Origin: Macrostomum hystrix
Taxonomy: Eukaryota; Platyhelminthes; Macrostomidae
Length of the DNA: 64,000 bases
Direction: 5' to 3'
Assembly: GCA_950097015.1 (NCBI GenBank)
Contig: CATNEN010000037.1
Coordinates: forward strand, 3,749,501 to 3,813,500
Below are positions 9,543 through 23,100 of the stretch, piece by piece. The notes under the pieces were generated by a model. That model made no database searches. It saw nothing but the letters and a program-made list of their open reading frames with translations, and was not told where the DNA came from. A program made the translations under genes and the position numbers. Position 1 is the first letter of the stretch. Every line of letters begins with the position of its first letter.

Positions 9543-12500
9543 ATGCCGTATCCAATGCAATCTACCGTACTGGTCATGCTACTAGCCACCTACCCTGTGG
9601 CCTGGTGTCTCAACTGCAGCGAATTCAACAAAACACATAATGGGGTACTGGCACCGCTCTTTGGATGGAAGTGAGCGGCTTCGTAGTTATCCTTTTTCTA
9701 TTCCTTCACCAACGGGATTAACTAGCAATCCATTCTACTCACTCATCCATGGTATAGACTAGCAATCCATTCTACTCACTCATCCATGGTATAGACTAGC
9801 AACCCATTCTACTCACCCATCCATGGTATAGACTAGCAATCCATTCTACTCACCCATCCATGGTATAGACTGGCAATCCATTCTACTCACTCATCCATGG
9901 TATAGACTAGCAATCCATTCTACTCACTCATCCATGGTATAGACTGGCAATCCATTCTACTCACTCATCCATGGTATAGACTAGCAATCCATTCTACTCA
10001 CTCATCCATGGTATAGACTAGCAATCCATTCTACTCACTCATCCATGGTATAGACTAGCAACCCATTCTACTCACCCATCCATGGTATAGACTAGCAATA
10101 CATTCTACTCACCCATCCATGGTATAGACTAGCAATCCATTCTACTCACTCATCCATGGTATAGACTAGCAATCCATTCTACTCACTCATCCATGGTATA
10201 GACTGGCAATCCATTCTACTCACTCATCCATGGTATAGACTAGCAATCCATTCTACTCACTCATCCATGGTATAGACTAGCAACCCATTCTACTCACCCA
10301 TCCATGGTATAGACTAGCAATCCATTCTACTCACCCATCCATGGTATAGACTGGCAATCCATTCTACTCACTCATCCATGGTATAGACTAGCAATCCATT
10401 CTACTCACCCATCCATGGTATAGACTGGCAATCCATTCTACTCACTCATCCATGGTATAGACTAGCAATCCATTCTACTCACTCATCCATGGTATAGACT
10501 AGCAATCCATTCTACTCACTCATCCATGGTATAGACTAGCAACCCATTCTACTCACCCATCCATGGTATAGACTAGCAATACATTCTACTCACCCATCCA
10601 TGGTATAGACTAGCAATCCATTCTACTCACTCATCCATGGTATAGACTAGCAATCCATTCTACTCACTCATCCATGGTATAGACTAGCAACCCATTCTAC
10701 TCACCCATCCATGGTATAGACTAGCAATACATTCTACTCACCCATCCATGGTATAGACTAGCAATCCATTCTACTCACTCATCCATGGTATAGACTAGCA
10801 ATCCATTCTACTCACTCATCCATGGTATAGACTAGCAATCCATTCTACTCACTCATCCATGGTATAGACTAGCAATCCATTCTACTCACTCATCCATGGT
10901 ATAGACTAGCAATCCATTCTACTCACCCATCCATGGTATAGACTAGCAATCCATTCTACTCACTCATCCATGGTATAGACTAGCAATCCATTCTACTCAC
11001 TCATCCATGGTATAGACTAGCAATCCATTCTACTCACCCATCCATGGTATAGACTAGCAATCCATTCTACTCACTCATCCATGGTATAGACTAGCAATCC
11101 ATTCTACTCACTCATCCATGGTATAGACTAGCAATCCATTCTACTCACTCATCCATGGTATAGACTAGCAATCCATTCTACTCACCCATCCATGGTATAG
11201 ACTAGCAATCCATTCTACTCACTCATCCATGGTATAGACTAGCAACCCATTCTACTCACTCATCCATGGTATAGACTAGCAATCCATTCTACTCACTCAT
11301 CCATGGTATAGACTAGCAATCCATTCTACTCACTCATCCATGGTATAGACTAGCAACCCATTCTACTCACTCATCCATGGTATAGACTAGCAACCCATTC
11401 TACTCACTCATCCATGGTATAGACTGGCAATCCATTCTACTCACTCATCCATGGTATAGACTGGCAATCCATTCTACTCACTCATCCATGGTATAGACTA
11501 GCAACCCATTCTACTCACTCATCCATGGTATAGACTGGCAATCCATTCTACTCACTCATCCATGGTATAGACTAGCAATCCATTCTACTCACTCATCCAT
11601 GGTATAGACTGGCAATCCATTCTACTCACTCATCCATGGTATAGACTAGCAATCCATTCTACTCACTCATCCATGGTATAGACTAGCAATCCATTCTACT
11701 CACCCATCCATGGTATAGACTAGCAATCCATTCTACTCACCCATCCATGGTATAGACTAGCAATCCATTCTACTCACTCATCCATGGTATAGACTAGCAA
11801 TCCATTCTACTCACCCATCCATGGTATAGACTAGCAATCCATTCTACTCACCCATCCATGGTATAGACTAGCAATCCATTCTACTCACTCATCCATGGTA
11901 TAGACTAGCAATCCATTCTACTCACTCATCCATGGTATAGACTAGCAATCCATTCTACTCACCCATCCATGGTATAGACTAGCAATCCATTCTACTCACT
12001 CATCCATGGTATAGACTAGCAATCCATTCTACTCACCCATCCATGGTATCGACTAGCAATCCATTTTCACCCGTGGCCCGCAGAATCCAGGTGGACACAG
12101 CCAGTGGCCAGAAGCTAGTCATCAGTGTCTGCTCCCCAATCGGCATGTTCAGCAGCAGCTTAGCTGACGCGGCCGCAGCCTTGATCCCCATATCGCAGTC
12201 GGGTGATGTCGGCGTCCCGGTGATTCTTGGCCAAGCACAAACCGCTCAATTGTTCGTTGGCACCGGCTGGCTTCTGCTGGTGTACACTGGCGGGGATTCC
12301 TACTCGGACTTGCCGTGTACCGGCCAGCGCAGTGCTCGCATTGTGATGGAGTGCAATCCGGGCGCCTACGCGCCCATCCTGGATTTTATAGGCGAGGTTC
12401 GCAACGAATCAAACAGGTGTCACCATCTGTTTGGCCTGCAGCACTATACCCTGTGCGGTCTCGTGCCAGATCCCAGCTCTTCCGGTGTCAATCTGACACC

Positions 12501-12801
12501 CGTGGCCATTGTCATTGTATCCATTCTGGCCTTATTCTGCGCCTACCTGGCTATCGGCATGCTGATTCAGCGATTCTATTTCGGCCGACGGGGCGCGGCC
12601 CAGATACCGAACTACACCGCCTGGCAACGATTCGGAAATGCGGCTGCTAGCTGCTGCGATCTGGTCTGTCGCAGCGAGCCTAGGCCTTCCCGCAATCGCT
12701 TTGCTGATGCTGTCAACGATCAGGATAGCGCTAGCGGCGCCGGTGTCACCACGCATCACCTGTACGCCGACCTAGACGACGATCACCTGCTGCCGGCTTG
12801 A
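9543..12801 (+). CDS. M6PR: Cation-dependent mannose-6-phosphate receptor
   Basis: Two exons, 9543-9670 and 12084-12801, join in phase 2 and encode 281 residues (human 277). The receptor carries acid hydrolases from the Golgi to endosomes. Order: signal peptide (STVLVMLLATYPVAWC); a lumenal MRH-type domain with LLLVYTGGDSY and QRSARIVMEC corresponding to the family's LIYKGGDEY and QRRAVVMISC; a TM segment near residues 185-207; and a cytosolic tail with WQRFGNAAASCCDLVCRSEPR, matching the family's [21 protein letters not shown], ending in DDDHLLPA. That end is the acidic dileucine signal read by GGA adaptors (DDHLLPM in vertebrates). In my alignment, pocket Gln66 is Pro and Tyr143 is His, while Arg111 and Glu133 are kept. 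The single intron is almost wholly a 37-bp minisatellite. Confidence 0.88.
9719..12062 (+). repeat. 37-bp minisatellite filling the M6PR intron
   Basis: About 63 tandem copies of a 37-bp unit containing ACTAGCAATCCATTCTACT and CATCCATGGTATAG. Variation is limited to a few positions (CTCACTCATCC or CTCACCCATCC; ACTAG or ACTGG; CAATCC, CAACCC or CAATAC). The combinations recur in blocks, which indicates multi-unit duplication. The last copy decays into TCACCCGTGGCCCGCAG, the acceptor of exon 2, so array-derived sequence forms part of the 3' splice site region. A reverse-oriented relative lies at 30828-31215. Confidence 0.97.
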
Positions 12802-12825
12802 GCATTAGGGTTTCCTTGCTTTATT

Positions 12826-12831
12826 AATAAA
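12826..12831 (+). terminator. Polyadenylation signal of M6PR
   Basis: AATAAA 25 nt after the M6PR stop codon, implying a very short 3'UTR. Confidence 0.6.
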
Positions 12832-12957
12832 AACCTTTATTGATTGATACCTTTTTAAAACTAGAAATCACTTTTGTTTAACGCGCTAGTCTACCCTTTT
12901 CGCCGAGGTGTAGCGGTTTTACCAGCGACGTGAAAATTGGTTTGTGCCAAATCCCAA

Positions 12958-13942
12958 GCTTAGAACCCTAGGAGTGACACCTTGAACTGAGAACCCTAGG
13001 AGTGACACCCTGAACTGAAAACCCTATCCTAAACTGAAAATCCTAGGAGTGACACCCTGAACTGAGAACCCTAGGAGTGACACCCTGAACTGAGAACCCT
13101 AGGAGTGACACCTTGAACTGAGAACCCTAGGAGTGACACCCTGAACTGAGAACCCTAGGAGTGACACCCTAAACTGAAAACCCTAGGAGTGACACCCTGA
13201 ACTGAGAACCCTAGGAGTGACACCCAGAACTGAGAACCCTAGGAGTGACACCCTAAACTGAGAACCCTAGGAGTTACACCCTGAACTGAGAACCCTCGGA
13301 GTGACACCCTGAACTGAGAACCCTAGGAGTGACACCCTGAACTGAAAATCCTAGGAGTGACACCCTGAACTGAGAACCCTAGGAGTGACACCCAGAACTG
13401 AGAACCCTAGGAGTGACACCCTGAACTGAGAACCCTAGGAGTTACACCCTGAACTGAGAACCCTCGGAGTGACACCCTGAACTGAGAACCCTAGGAGTGA
13501 CACCCTGAACTTAAAATCCTAGGAGTGACACCCTGAACTGAAAACCCTATCCTAAACTGAAAATCCTAGGAGTGACACCCTGAACTGAGAACCCTAGGAG
13601 TGACACCCTGAACTGAGAACCCTAGGAGTGACACCCTGAACTGAGAACCCTAGGATTGACACCCTGAACTGAGAACCCTAGGATTGACACCCTGAACTGA
13701 GAACCCTAGGAGTGACACTCTGAACTGAGAACCCTAGGAGTGACACCCTGAACTGAGAACCCTAGGAGTGACACCCAGAACTGAGAACCCTAGGAGTGAC
13801 ACCCTGAACTGAGAACCCTAGGAGTGACACCCTGAACTGAGAACCCAAGGAGTGACACCCTGAACTGAGAACCCAAGGAGTGACACCCTGAACTGAAAAT
13901 CCTAGGAGTGACACCCTGAACTGAAAATCCTAGGAGTGACAC
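12958..13942 (+). repeat. 28-bp intergenic minisatellite
   Basis: About 35 copies of a 28-bp unit containing CCCTAGGAGTGACACCCTGA and ACTGAGAA. Two shortened units (CCCTATCCTAAACTGAAA at about 13020 and 13545) mark a roughly 525-bp segment that seems to be duplicated. It lies between the M6PR 3' end and the next array. Confidence 0.95.
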
Positions 13943-14534
13943 AATATTAGGATTTGTGTGATTAAGGTTAATCTTGATTTTATATTTCGTTTAGATATTT
14001 GGTTTTTCACCCTGTTGTTGTAATTAGTTATTGATTTTCAAATATGTATTCCACTTAGTTACCACAGCTGATGATATCTGATCGATCGAACATAATCCGC
14101 TTTCTTGTGTTCTTAATTTGTTACGCATAAATTTTCTATTGGAATTCAGTAGAATAACAATGTTGACAATTTTGTTTGATAAGCAAACTATTGATTCGCA
14201 TATTCCGCTGCCTTCCCAAACATATTCCGGTCTCATTTAGACATCTCATATCAAGATTTCACTATTCAGATGAAATTGCTTATTTAGAATTTGTGAATTC
14301 ATTGAGTCTGGCTTCCGCCATTATTCCTATGCCAGTTAATCCCAGTTAAGTTCACTTTAAGCTTGTTTTCAGTTTTTTACTTGTGTAAAAACGCTTCAGT
14401 TAGAATATTTAATTTGGCCGAAAATATATAACGCGCTGAAAAGTAACGATTTTAAATAACGATCGGAAAAGAAAAACTGTAAAACTGGAACATTAAGTCT
14501 CTAAATTTTCAAGGGCTTTTTAAAAGATCGAATA
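13943..14534. other. AT-rich spacer between two arrays
   Basis: Nothing coding or repetitive is seen. A 70-codon minus-strand open stretch is AT-rich and unsupported. Confidence 0.5.
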
Positions 14535-16215
14535 ACTGAGTGGGTTTAAGTGGAAGGAAGCATTTCACTGCACTGTGTGCTGTGGTACCCATGGGTTAAG
14601 TGGAAGGAAGCATTTCACTGCACTGTGTGCTGTGGTACCCATGGGTTAAGTGGAAGGAAGCATTTCACTGCACTGTGTGCTGTGGTACCCATGGGTTAAG
14701 TGGAAGGAAGCATTTCACTGCACTGTGTGCTGCGGTACCCATGGGTTAAGTGGAAGGAAGCATTTCACTGCACTGTGTGCTGCGGTACCCATGGGTTAAG
14801 TGGAAGGAAGCATTTCACTGCACTGTGTGCTGCGGTACCCATGGGTTAAGTGGAAGGAAGCATTTCACTGCACTGTGTGCTGCGGTACCCATGGGTTAAG
14901 TGGAAGGAAGCATTTCACTGCACTGTGTGCTGCGGTACCCATGGGTTAAGTGGAAGGAGGCATTTCACTGCACTGTGTGCTGTGGTACCCATGGGTTAAG
15001 TGGAAGGAGGCATTTCACTGCACTGTGTGCTGTGGTACCCATGGGTTAAGTGGAAGGAGGCATTTCACTGCACTGTGTGCTGTGGTACCCATGGGTTAAG
15101 TGGAAGGAGGCATTTCACTGCACTGTGTGCTGCGGTACCCATGGGTTAAGTGGAAGGAAGCATTTCACTGCACTGTGTGCTGCGGTACCCATGGGTTAAG
15201 TGGAAGGAAGCATTTCACTGCACTGTGTGCTGCGGTACCCATGGGTTAAGTGGAAGGAAGCATTTCACTGCACTGTGTGCTGCGGTACCCATGGGTTAAG
15301 TGGAAGGAGGCATTTCACTGCACTGTGTGCTGTGGTACCCATGGGTTAAGTGGAAGGAGGCATTTCACTGCACTGTGTGCTGCGGTACCCATGGGTTAAG
15401 TGGAAGGAAGCATTTCACTGCACTGTGTGCTGCGGTACCCATGGGTTAAGTGGAAGGAAGCATTTCACTGCACTGTGTGCTGCGGTACCCATGGGTTAAG
15501 TGGAAGGAAGCATTTCACTGCACTGTGTGCTGCGGTACCCATGGGTTAAGTGGAAGGAAGCATTTCACTGCACTGTGTGCTGCGGTACCCATGGGTTAAG
15601 TGGAAGGAAGCATTTCACTGCACTGTGTGCTGCGGTACCCATGGGTTAAGTGGAAGGAAGCATTTCACTGCACTGTGTGCTGCGGTACCCATGGGTTAAG
15701 TGGAAGGAAGCATTTCACTGCACTGTGTGCTGCGGTACCCATGGGTTAAGTGGAAGGAAGCATTTCACTGCACTGTGTGCTGTGGTACCCATGGGTTAAG
15801 TGGAAGGAGGCATTTTACTGCACTGTGTGCTGTGGTACCCATGGGTTAAGTGGAAGGAGGCATTTCACTGCACTGTGTGCTGCGGTACCCATGGGTTAAG
15901 TGGAAGGAAGCATTTCACTGCACTGTGTGCTGCGGTACCCATGGGTTAAGTGGAAGGAAGCATTTCACTGCACTGTGTGCTGCGGTACCCATGGGTTAAG
16001 TGGAAGGAAGCATTTCACTGCACTGTGTGCTGCGGTACCCATGGGTTAAGTGGAAGGAAGCATTTCACTGCACTGTGTGCTGCGGTACCCATGGGTTAAG
16101 TGAAAGGAAGCATTTCACTGCGCTGTGTGCTGCGGTACCCATGGGTTAAGTGGAAGGAAGCATTTCACTGCACTGTGTGCTGCGGTACCCATGGGTTAAG
16201 TAGGTGGAAGGAAGC
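14535..16215 (+). repeat. 50-bp, highly homogeneous intergenic minisatellite
   Basis: About 33 copies of a 50-bp unit containing GGTACCCATGGGTTAAGTGG and CATTTCACTGCACTGTGTGC. Copies are nearly identical and differ mainly at two sites (GGAAGG or GGAGGC, and TGCGG or TGTGG). Each unit holds the palindromes GGTACC and ACCCATGGGT. Two-site haplotypes occur in runs, so several units at a time were duplicated. Flanks are single-copy. Confidence 0.97.
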
Positions 16216-17108
16216 ATAAATGTTCTGGTTCTTTCATAAATGTGCTGAGGTACAGAATTCTCTCAGGCACTACATATGGAGTTATTCGTGGAATAAAGCA
16301 GCAATTTATGGAAATGAGTGCTAGCGCCAACCCTAAGGCACTCAAGACACAGCCTGCCTAAAAAATCTATTACAGACCCACCAAAATGGTGGAGTTTTTT
16401 AGGCTCATTCACGCAGCCATTGAATCAACTATTTAAGGTGTACATTTGTGTAATGTTCAAATGAATGGTCACAAAAGAGAGTGTGCAATAGTGTTTTTTA
16501 GCCTCTTTTGATGGCAGTGTGAATGACAATGAGCCTTTAGAGCTACATAGAAAAGTCCAGAGTTTTAGCGTGTACTTTAAATACTTATTTGTATACAATC
16601 TTTATGCCATTTGAATTAAATAAAAAGTAATACTAGTCGCAGAAAAAAACAATACTGCTAGACTCGATTTTTCCCTTTATCTGAATTCGTGGGTTTAACA
16701 ACTCCGCACCTGAAAAGCATGTTACGGGAGTGAAGAAACCAAGAGTAACTGACGCGATAGAGTGCAAGATAAGATTTGTCTGTAAATGAGGCATTCAGTT
16801 CATTGGCTGGCTGATAGCGATTTCGACACGTGACTACTTGAGGAGGGGGTTGGACGCTAAAATTTGCCACGCAGGCCCTGCGACACTCACTGCAGTGACA
16901 ATTTACACAATCAACTCCCGTGTGCAGTGACTACACTTCAATGTGCCAGTTGATTTAAATAAGAACTCCAGTCCTGACAATTCAAACCCACCTGTCTTCT
17001 AAGTTGCTGGATTGACGTCTTGACACAGCCTTCAAGAAAATTGCCAATACTATTAAATTGACATCTAGTTCAACGAAAAAGTCAGTAACTAGACAGCTAT
17101 TCAACACC
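16216..17108. other. Single-copy region upstream of XDH, probable promoter
   Basis: No gene is recognised. Two related segments mention GAGCC-TTTAG and TTTTTTAGGCTCATT at about 16390-16540, possibly an old repeat. The XDH ATG at 17109 is preceded by CTAGACAG 12 nt upstream, a weak acceptor candidate. A 70-codon minus-strand open stretch at 16658-16870 is not supported. Confidence 0.4.
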
Positions 17109-20100
17109 ATGGCAGCCAAGGGTTCGAATCTGGTGTTCTACGTCAACCAGAAGAAGGTTAGAAATGTATTGCTTATAAGAACTCATCTTATAGTCCACGT
17201 GCTTCAACTGACAATTGCCACCTGTCACTTTTGACTAACACAATAGTACCTGTGTCTAACACAATAGTACCTGTGTCTAACACAAGAGTACCTGTGTCTA
17301 ACACAATAGTACCTGTGTCTAACACAATAGTACCTGTGTCTAACACAAAAGTACCTCTGTCTAACACAAGAGTACCTGTGTCTAACACAAGAGTACCTGT
17401 GTCTAAAACAAGAGCACCTGTGTCTAACATACTAGTACCTCTGTCTAACACAAGACTACCTCTGTCTAACACAAGAGTACCTGTGTCTAACACAAGAGTA
17501 CCTATGTCTTAAGGACCACTGCACCAAACATGTCAAATCATTACTTGCCCTGGAGATATGACGTATCATTCTCTAGATCTTCACCTCGCTAATGCACAGT
17601 CATCCATATCTGTATCTAATGTCTCTTGTCCTATCGCTTACTGGTTTCTTTCATTTAATAAAAATTTTACCTTCCAGATAGTGGAACCCAATCCAGACCC
17701 AGAGGAGACTCTAATCAGCTACCTGCGAAGAAAGCGTATCCTTTTAAACAAATTTAAACAAAATATTCTTAATTATGTTACTTGTCACAGTTGTTCTTTA
17801 GGTTTTAATTTTTACTTTATTAACTGCTTACTCATAGTAGTAAGGTAAGAATTCGCTCAGGCCGCCAAAACTCCTTAACTCATTGCAAATCGCTGTGAAA
17901 ACAATGTTGGCTAACTGTTTAATCAGTACTGCTGACTGGTACCAAGCTGGCCTGCGGTGAGGGCGGCTGCGGCGCTTGTACCGTCATGATCTCGCGCTAC
18001 CAGAAAGGATCCAAGCCGCCGATTAGAAACCTGGCCGTCAATGCCTGCCTCGCTCCAGTCTGCTCCGTTCACGGCATGGCCGTCACCACCGTTGAGGGCA
18101 TTGGCGGGGGCGCGGGCGCACTGCATCCTGTACAGGTGGGGCTGGGCACTGCATGGGAAGGGTGTAGAGCTTCAGGATGTGGGTGTGGCTTCAGGATGTG
18201 GGTGTGGCTTCAGGATGTGGGTGTGGCTTCAGGATGTGGGTGTGGCTTTAAGATGTGGGTGTGGCTTCAGGATGTGGGTGTGGCTTCAGGATGTGGGTGT
18301 GGCTTTAGGAAGAGGGTGTGGCTTCAGGATGTGGGTGTGGCTTCAGGATGTGGGTGTGGCTTTAAGATGTGGGTGTGGCTTCAGGATGTGGGTGTGGCTT
18401 TAAGATGTGGGTGTGGCTTTAGGAAGAGGGTGTGGCTTCAGGATGTGGGTGTGGCTTCAGGATGTGGGTGTGGCTTCAGGATGTGGGTGTGGCTTTAAGA
18501 TGTGGGTGTGGCTTCAGGATGTGGGTGTGGCTTCAGGATGTGGGTGTGGCTTCAGGATGTGGGTGTGGCTTTAAGATGTGGGTGTGGCTTCAGGATGTGG
18601 GTGTGGCTTCAGGGTGTGGGTGTGGCTTTAAGATGTGGGTGTGGCTTCAGGATGTGGGTGTGGCTTTAAGATGTGGGTGTGGCTTTAGGAAGAGGGTGTG
18701 GCTTCAGGATTTGGGTGTGGCTTCAGGAAGAGGGTGTGGCTTCAGGAAGAGGGTGTAGCATCAAAAAGAGCTAATGGAAATGAGGATTTTAGGATTCTCA
18801 CCCAACGCCGCAAACCTCAGGAGCGGCTGGCAGCCTGTCACGGCTCCCAGTGCGGCTTCTGCAGCCCGGGCATGGTGATGACCGCGTACGCCTTGTTGCG
18901 CAACCACTCTGAGCCGACTGAGCGCCAAATTGATGCTGCTCTGCAAGGCAATCTCTGCCGCTGCACCGGCTACCGGCCCATCCTGCAGGGCTTCAGGACC
19001 TTCGCTGTGAGTGGCCGCGCCTCTTGTATCCCCTAAATCTACAGTCCTATCCCTGCATATCCTGTCCCATCCCTGCATCTCCTGTCCTATCCCTGCATCT
19101 CCTGTCCCATCCCTGCATCTCCTGTCATATCCCTGCATCTCCTGTCCTATCCCTGCATCTCCTGTCCCATCCCTGCATCTTCGGTCCCATCCCTTCATCT
19201 CCTGTCCTATCCCTGCATCTCCGGTCCCATCCCTGCATCACCTGTCCCATCCCTGCCTCTTCGGTCCCATCCCTGCATCTCCTGTCCTATCCCTGCATTT
19301 CCCTTGTCCCATCCCTGCATCTCCTGTCCCATCTCTGCCTCTTCGGTCCCATCCCTGCATCTCCAGTCCTATCCCTGCCTCTTCGGTCCCATCCCTGCAT
19401 CTCCTGTCCTATCCCTGCATTTCCCTTGTCCCATCCCTGCTTCTCCTGTCCCATCTCTGCCTCTTCGGTCCCATCCCTGCATCTCCAGTCCTATCCCTGC
19501 CTCTTCGGTCCCATCCCTGCATCTCCAGTCCTATCCCTGCATCTCCTGTCCCGCTCATTATAGTCGGGCTGTTGTGGCCGCGGCAAGAACTGCTGCAGGC
19601 AGTCTGGGCAGCAGCTTTCTGTCAACGAAGCCGACGGGCTGTCGACTGAGCTGACGGAGACTTCTGAATTTCTGCCCTACGAGCCCGGACAAGAGCCAAT
19701 CTTTCCTAGCGAGCTGCAGGTGAGTAAACTTATGGCACAACTGTCTAGCACATTATCCACCTGTGAAACACAATTTATACACATGTCTAGCACATTATCC
19801 ACAAGTCTAGCACATTATCCACTAGCCTAATACATAGTCCACCCATGTAACAAATAATTCACCCCTCTAAAATATTATTCACCTGTCTAACACATTATCC
19901 ACCTGTCTAACACATTATCTACCTGTCTAACACAGTATCTACCTGTCTAACACAGTATCTACTTGTCTAACACATTATCTACCTGTCTAACACAGTATCT
20001 ACCTGTCTAACACAGTATCTACTTGTCTAACACATTATCCACCTGTCTAACACATTATCCACCTGTCTAACACATTATCCACCTGTCTAACACATTATCT

Positions 20101-23100
20101 ACCTGTCTAACACATTATCTACCTGTCTAACCCATTATCTACCTGTCTAACACATTATCTACCTGTATAACACAGTATCTACCTGTCTAACACATTATCC
20201 ACCTGTCCAGCACATTATCCACCTGTCTAACACATTATCCACCTGTCTAACACATTATCTACCTGTCTAACACATTATCTACTTGTCTAACACATTATCT
20301 ACCTGTCTAACACATTATCTACCTGTCTAACACATTATCTACCTGTCTAACACATTATCTACCTGTATAACACAGTATCTACCTGTCTAACACATTATCC
20401 ACCTGTCCAGCACATTATCTACCTGTCTAACACATTATCTACCTGTCTAACACATTATCTACCTGTCTAACACATTATCTACCTGTATAACATAGTATCT
20501 ACCTGTCTAACACATTATCTACCTGTCTAACACATTATCTACCTGTCTAACACATTATCTACCTGTCTAACACATTATCTACCTGTCTAACACATTATCT
20601 ACCTGTCTAACACATTATCTACTTGTCTAACACATTATCTACCTGTCTAACACATTATCTACATGTCTAACACATTATCTACCTGTCTAACACATTATCT
20701 ACCTGTCTAACACATTATCTACCTGTCTAACACATTATCTACCTGTCTAACACATTATCTACCTGTCTAACATATTGTCCGCCTGCTTAACACATTATCC
20801 ACTTATCTTGTGTATAATATACACATTATCCACTTATCTTCTTCCACCTTTCAACCCACCTGTTTCCAACATATTCACCTGCTTAAGACATTATTCACCT
20901 GATTATAGCATTTTACCTGTTTGAAATCCTGCAAAAAATTTTCAGTTGGACGCCGAGAAGTTTGACTCGGAGTCGCTGATCTTCCAGTCGGCCTACGCGA
21001 CTTGGCACCGGCCAACCAGCCTTCAGGCGCTGCTGCAACTGAAGCGGGACCATCCGGACGCTAAGATCATTAATGGCAATACGGAAGTGGGTCAGTTACT
21101 TCTTCTTACAACATATATTGCAGCATCTAAAGTCAAGGACTAAAGAAAGGTAGCGTCAAGCTGAAGTAACTGATTAAAGGAACTGGTTATCCATTAAAAT
21201 AACGGATTAAAGTAACTAATTATCCATAGAAGTAACTAATTAAAGGAAATAACGAATTAAAAGAAGGTTTGACACGATGAAGCAACGGAGTAAAGAACGG
21301 AGTAGTGACCCATATAAGTAACGGACTGTGTTAAAAACGGTGACCCAAATAAGTAACGGACTGTGTTTAAAATGGTGACCCAGAGAAGTAACGGACCAAA
21401 AATGATTTGTGAATTACTAGAAGTGACGGACCAAAATTCGTTACCCACAGAAGTAACGAATTGAAGTAACGAAAACAAAGTATTTACACGTTTAAATAAT
21501 AGGTCTTTGATGATTGTTTGATGTCTCTTTATCAAGTTAAATAATCTTTTTTCAGGCGTTGAAGTGAAGTCCAAGAAGACCACCTACGCCACTTTAATCT
21601 ACGCCAGCCACGTGACAGAGCTTCATGAATTCTCCGTCGACGACGCTGGAGTTAGCATCGGGGCCGCGACCTCGCTGACTGCTCTGTCCGACCGCTTCAA
21701 GGAGCTGATTGACAACGCCAGTCTGGAAGAGCACAAGAAGAGGGGCCTGCGCGCCTACGTCGAGATGCTGCACTGGTTCTCCGGGCAGCAGATTCGAAAT
21801 GTGTCCGTGAGTAGAGCGGCCCCCGCGTCTGGGGCCTTCCGGGATTCCCCTTGATTCTAAAAATAGATCATTTAAGGATCTGGAAGTGATTCTGATCTAT
21901 AAAAAACCGGATCTATACTGAATGCTAACAGGCCATCGGTGGCAACATTATGACGGCCAGTCCCATATCGGATCTGAATCCTCTGCTCATGAGCTCCAAG
22001 GCTGTGCTCACCATTGCCTCGCTGAATGGTGAGCGATATTTGATTCATCTTACGAGTCATTCTGAATAATCAAAAACCCCAATATGGGGCTTGAAATGGC
22101 GGCAGGATTTGAGGAGCAGATGAAACTAGGAGCGGAAAAGAATGAAGGGCGGAATGAATAATTGGTAAAAAGAATAAAGACTCGGATTTAATGAGTGGCG
22201 GATTTGACGAGTGGCGGATTTAATGAGTGGCGGATTTGACGAGTGGCGGATTTAATGAGTGGCGGATTTGACGAGTGGCGGATTTAATGAGTGGCGGATT
22301 TGACGAGTGGCGGATTTAATGAGTGGCAGATTTGATGAGGGACGGATTTAATTAGGGAAGGATTTGATGAGGGGCGGATTTAATGAGTGGCGGATTTAAT
22401 GAGTGGCAGATTTGATGAGGGACGGATTTAATTAGGGAAGGATTTGATGAGGGGCGGATTTGATGAGGGGCGCATTTGATGTGGGGCGGATTTGACGAGG
22501 GGCGGATTTGATGAGGGGCGCATTTGATGTGGGGCAGATTTGATGAGGGGCGGATCTGATGAGGGGCGCATTTGATGTGGGGCGGATTTGACGAGGGGCG
22601 GATTTGATGAGGGGCGGATTTGATGAGGGGCGGATTTGATGAGTGGCGGATTTGATGAGGGACGGATTTAATTAGGGGCGGATTTGATGAGGGGCGGATT
22701 TGATGAGGGACGGATTTAATTAGGGGCGGATTTGATGAGGGGCGGATTTGACGAGTGGCGGATCTGATGAGGGGCGCATTTGATGTGGGGCAGATTTGAT
22801 GAGGGGCGGATCTGATGAGGGGCGCATTTGATGTGGGGCGGATTTGACGAGGGGCGGATTTGATGAGGGGCGGATTTGATGAGGGGCGGATTTGATGAGT
22901 GGCGGATTTGATGAGGGACGGATTTTATTAGGGGCGGATTTGATAAGGGGCGGATTTGATGAGGGACGGATTTAATTAGGGGCGGATTTGATGAGGGGCG
23001 GATTTGATGAGGGACAGATTTAATGAGGGGCGGATTTGATGAGGGGCGGATCTGATGAGGGGCGCATTTGATGTGGGGCGGATTTAATGAGGGGCGGATT

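Noticed and set aside
14535-16215. CRISPR-like regular array
   Set aside because: Units are contiguous with no unique spacers, and the genome is eukaryotic; it is a minisatellite.
16371-16545. Hairpin or small RNA around CCACCAAAATGGTGG
   Set aside because: A short stem in AT-rich DNA with no conserved RNA family features; could be chance.
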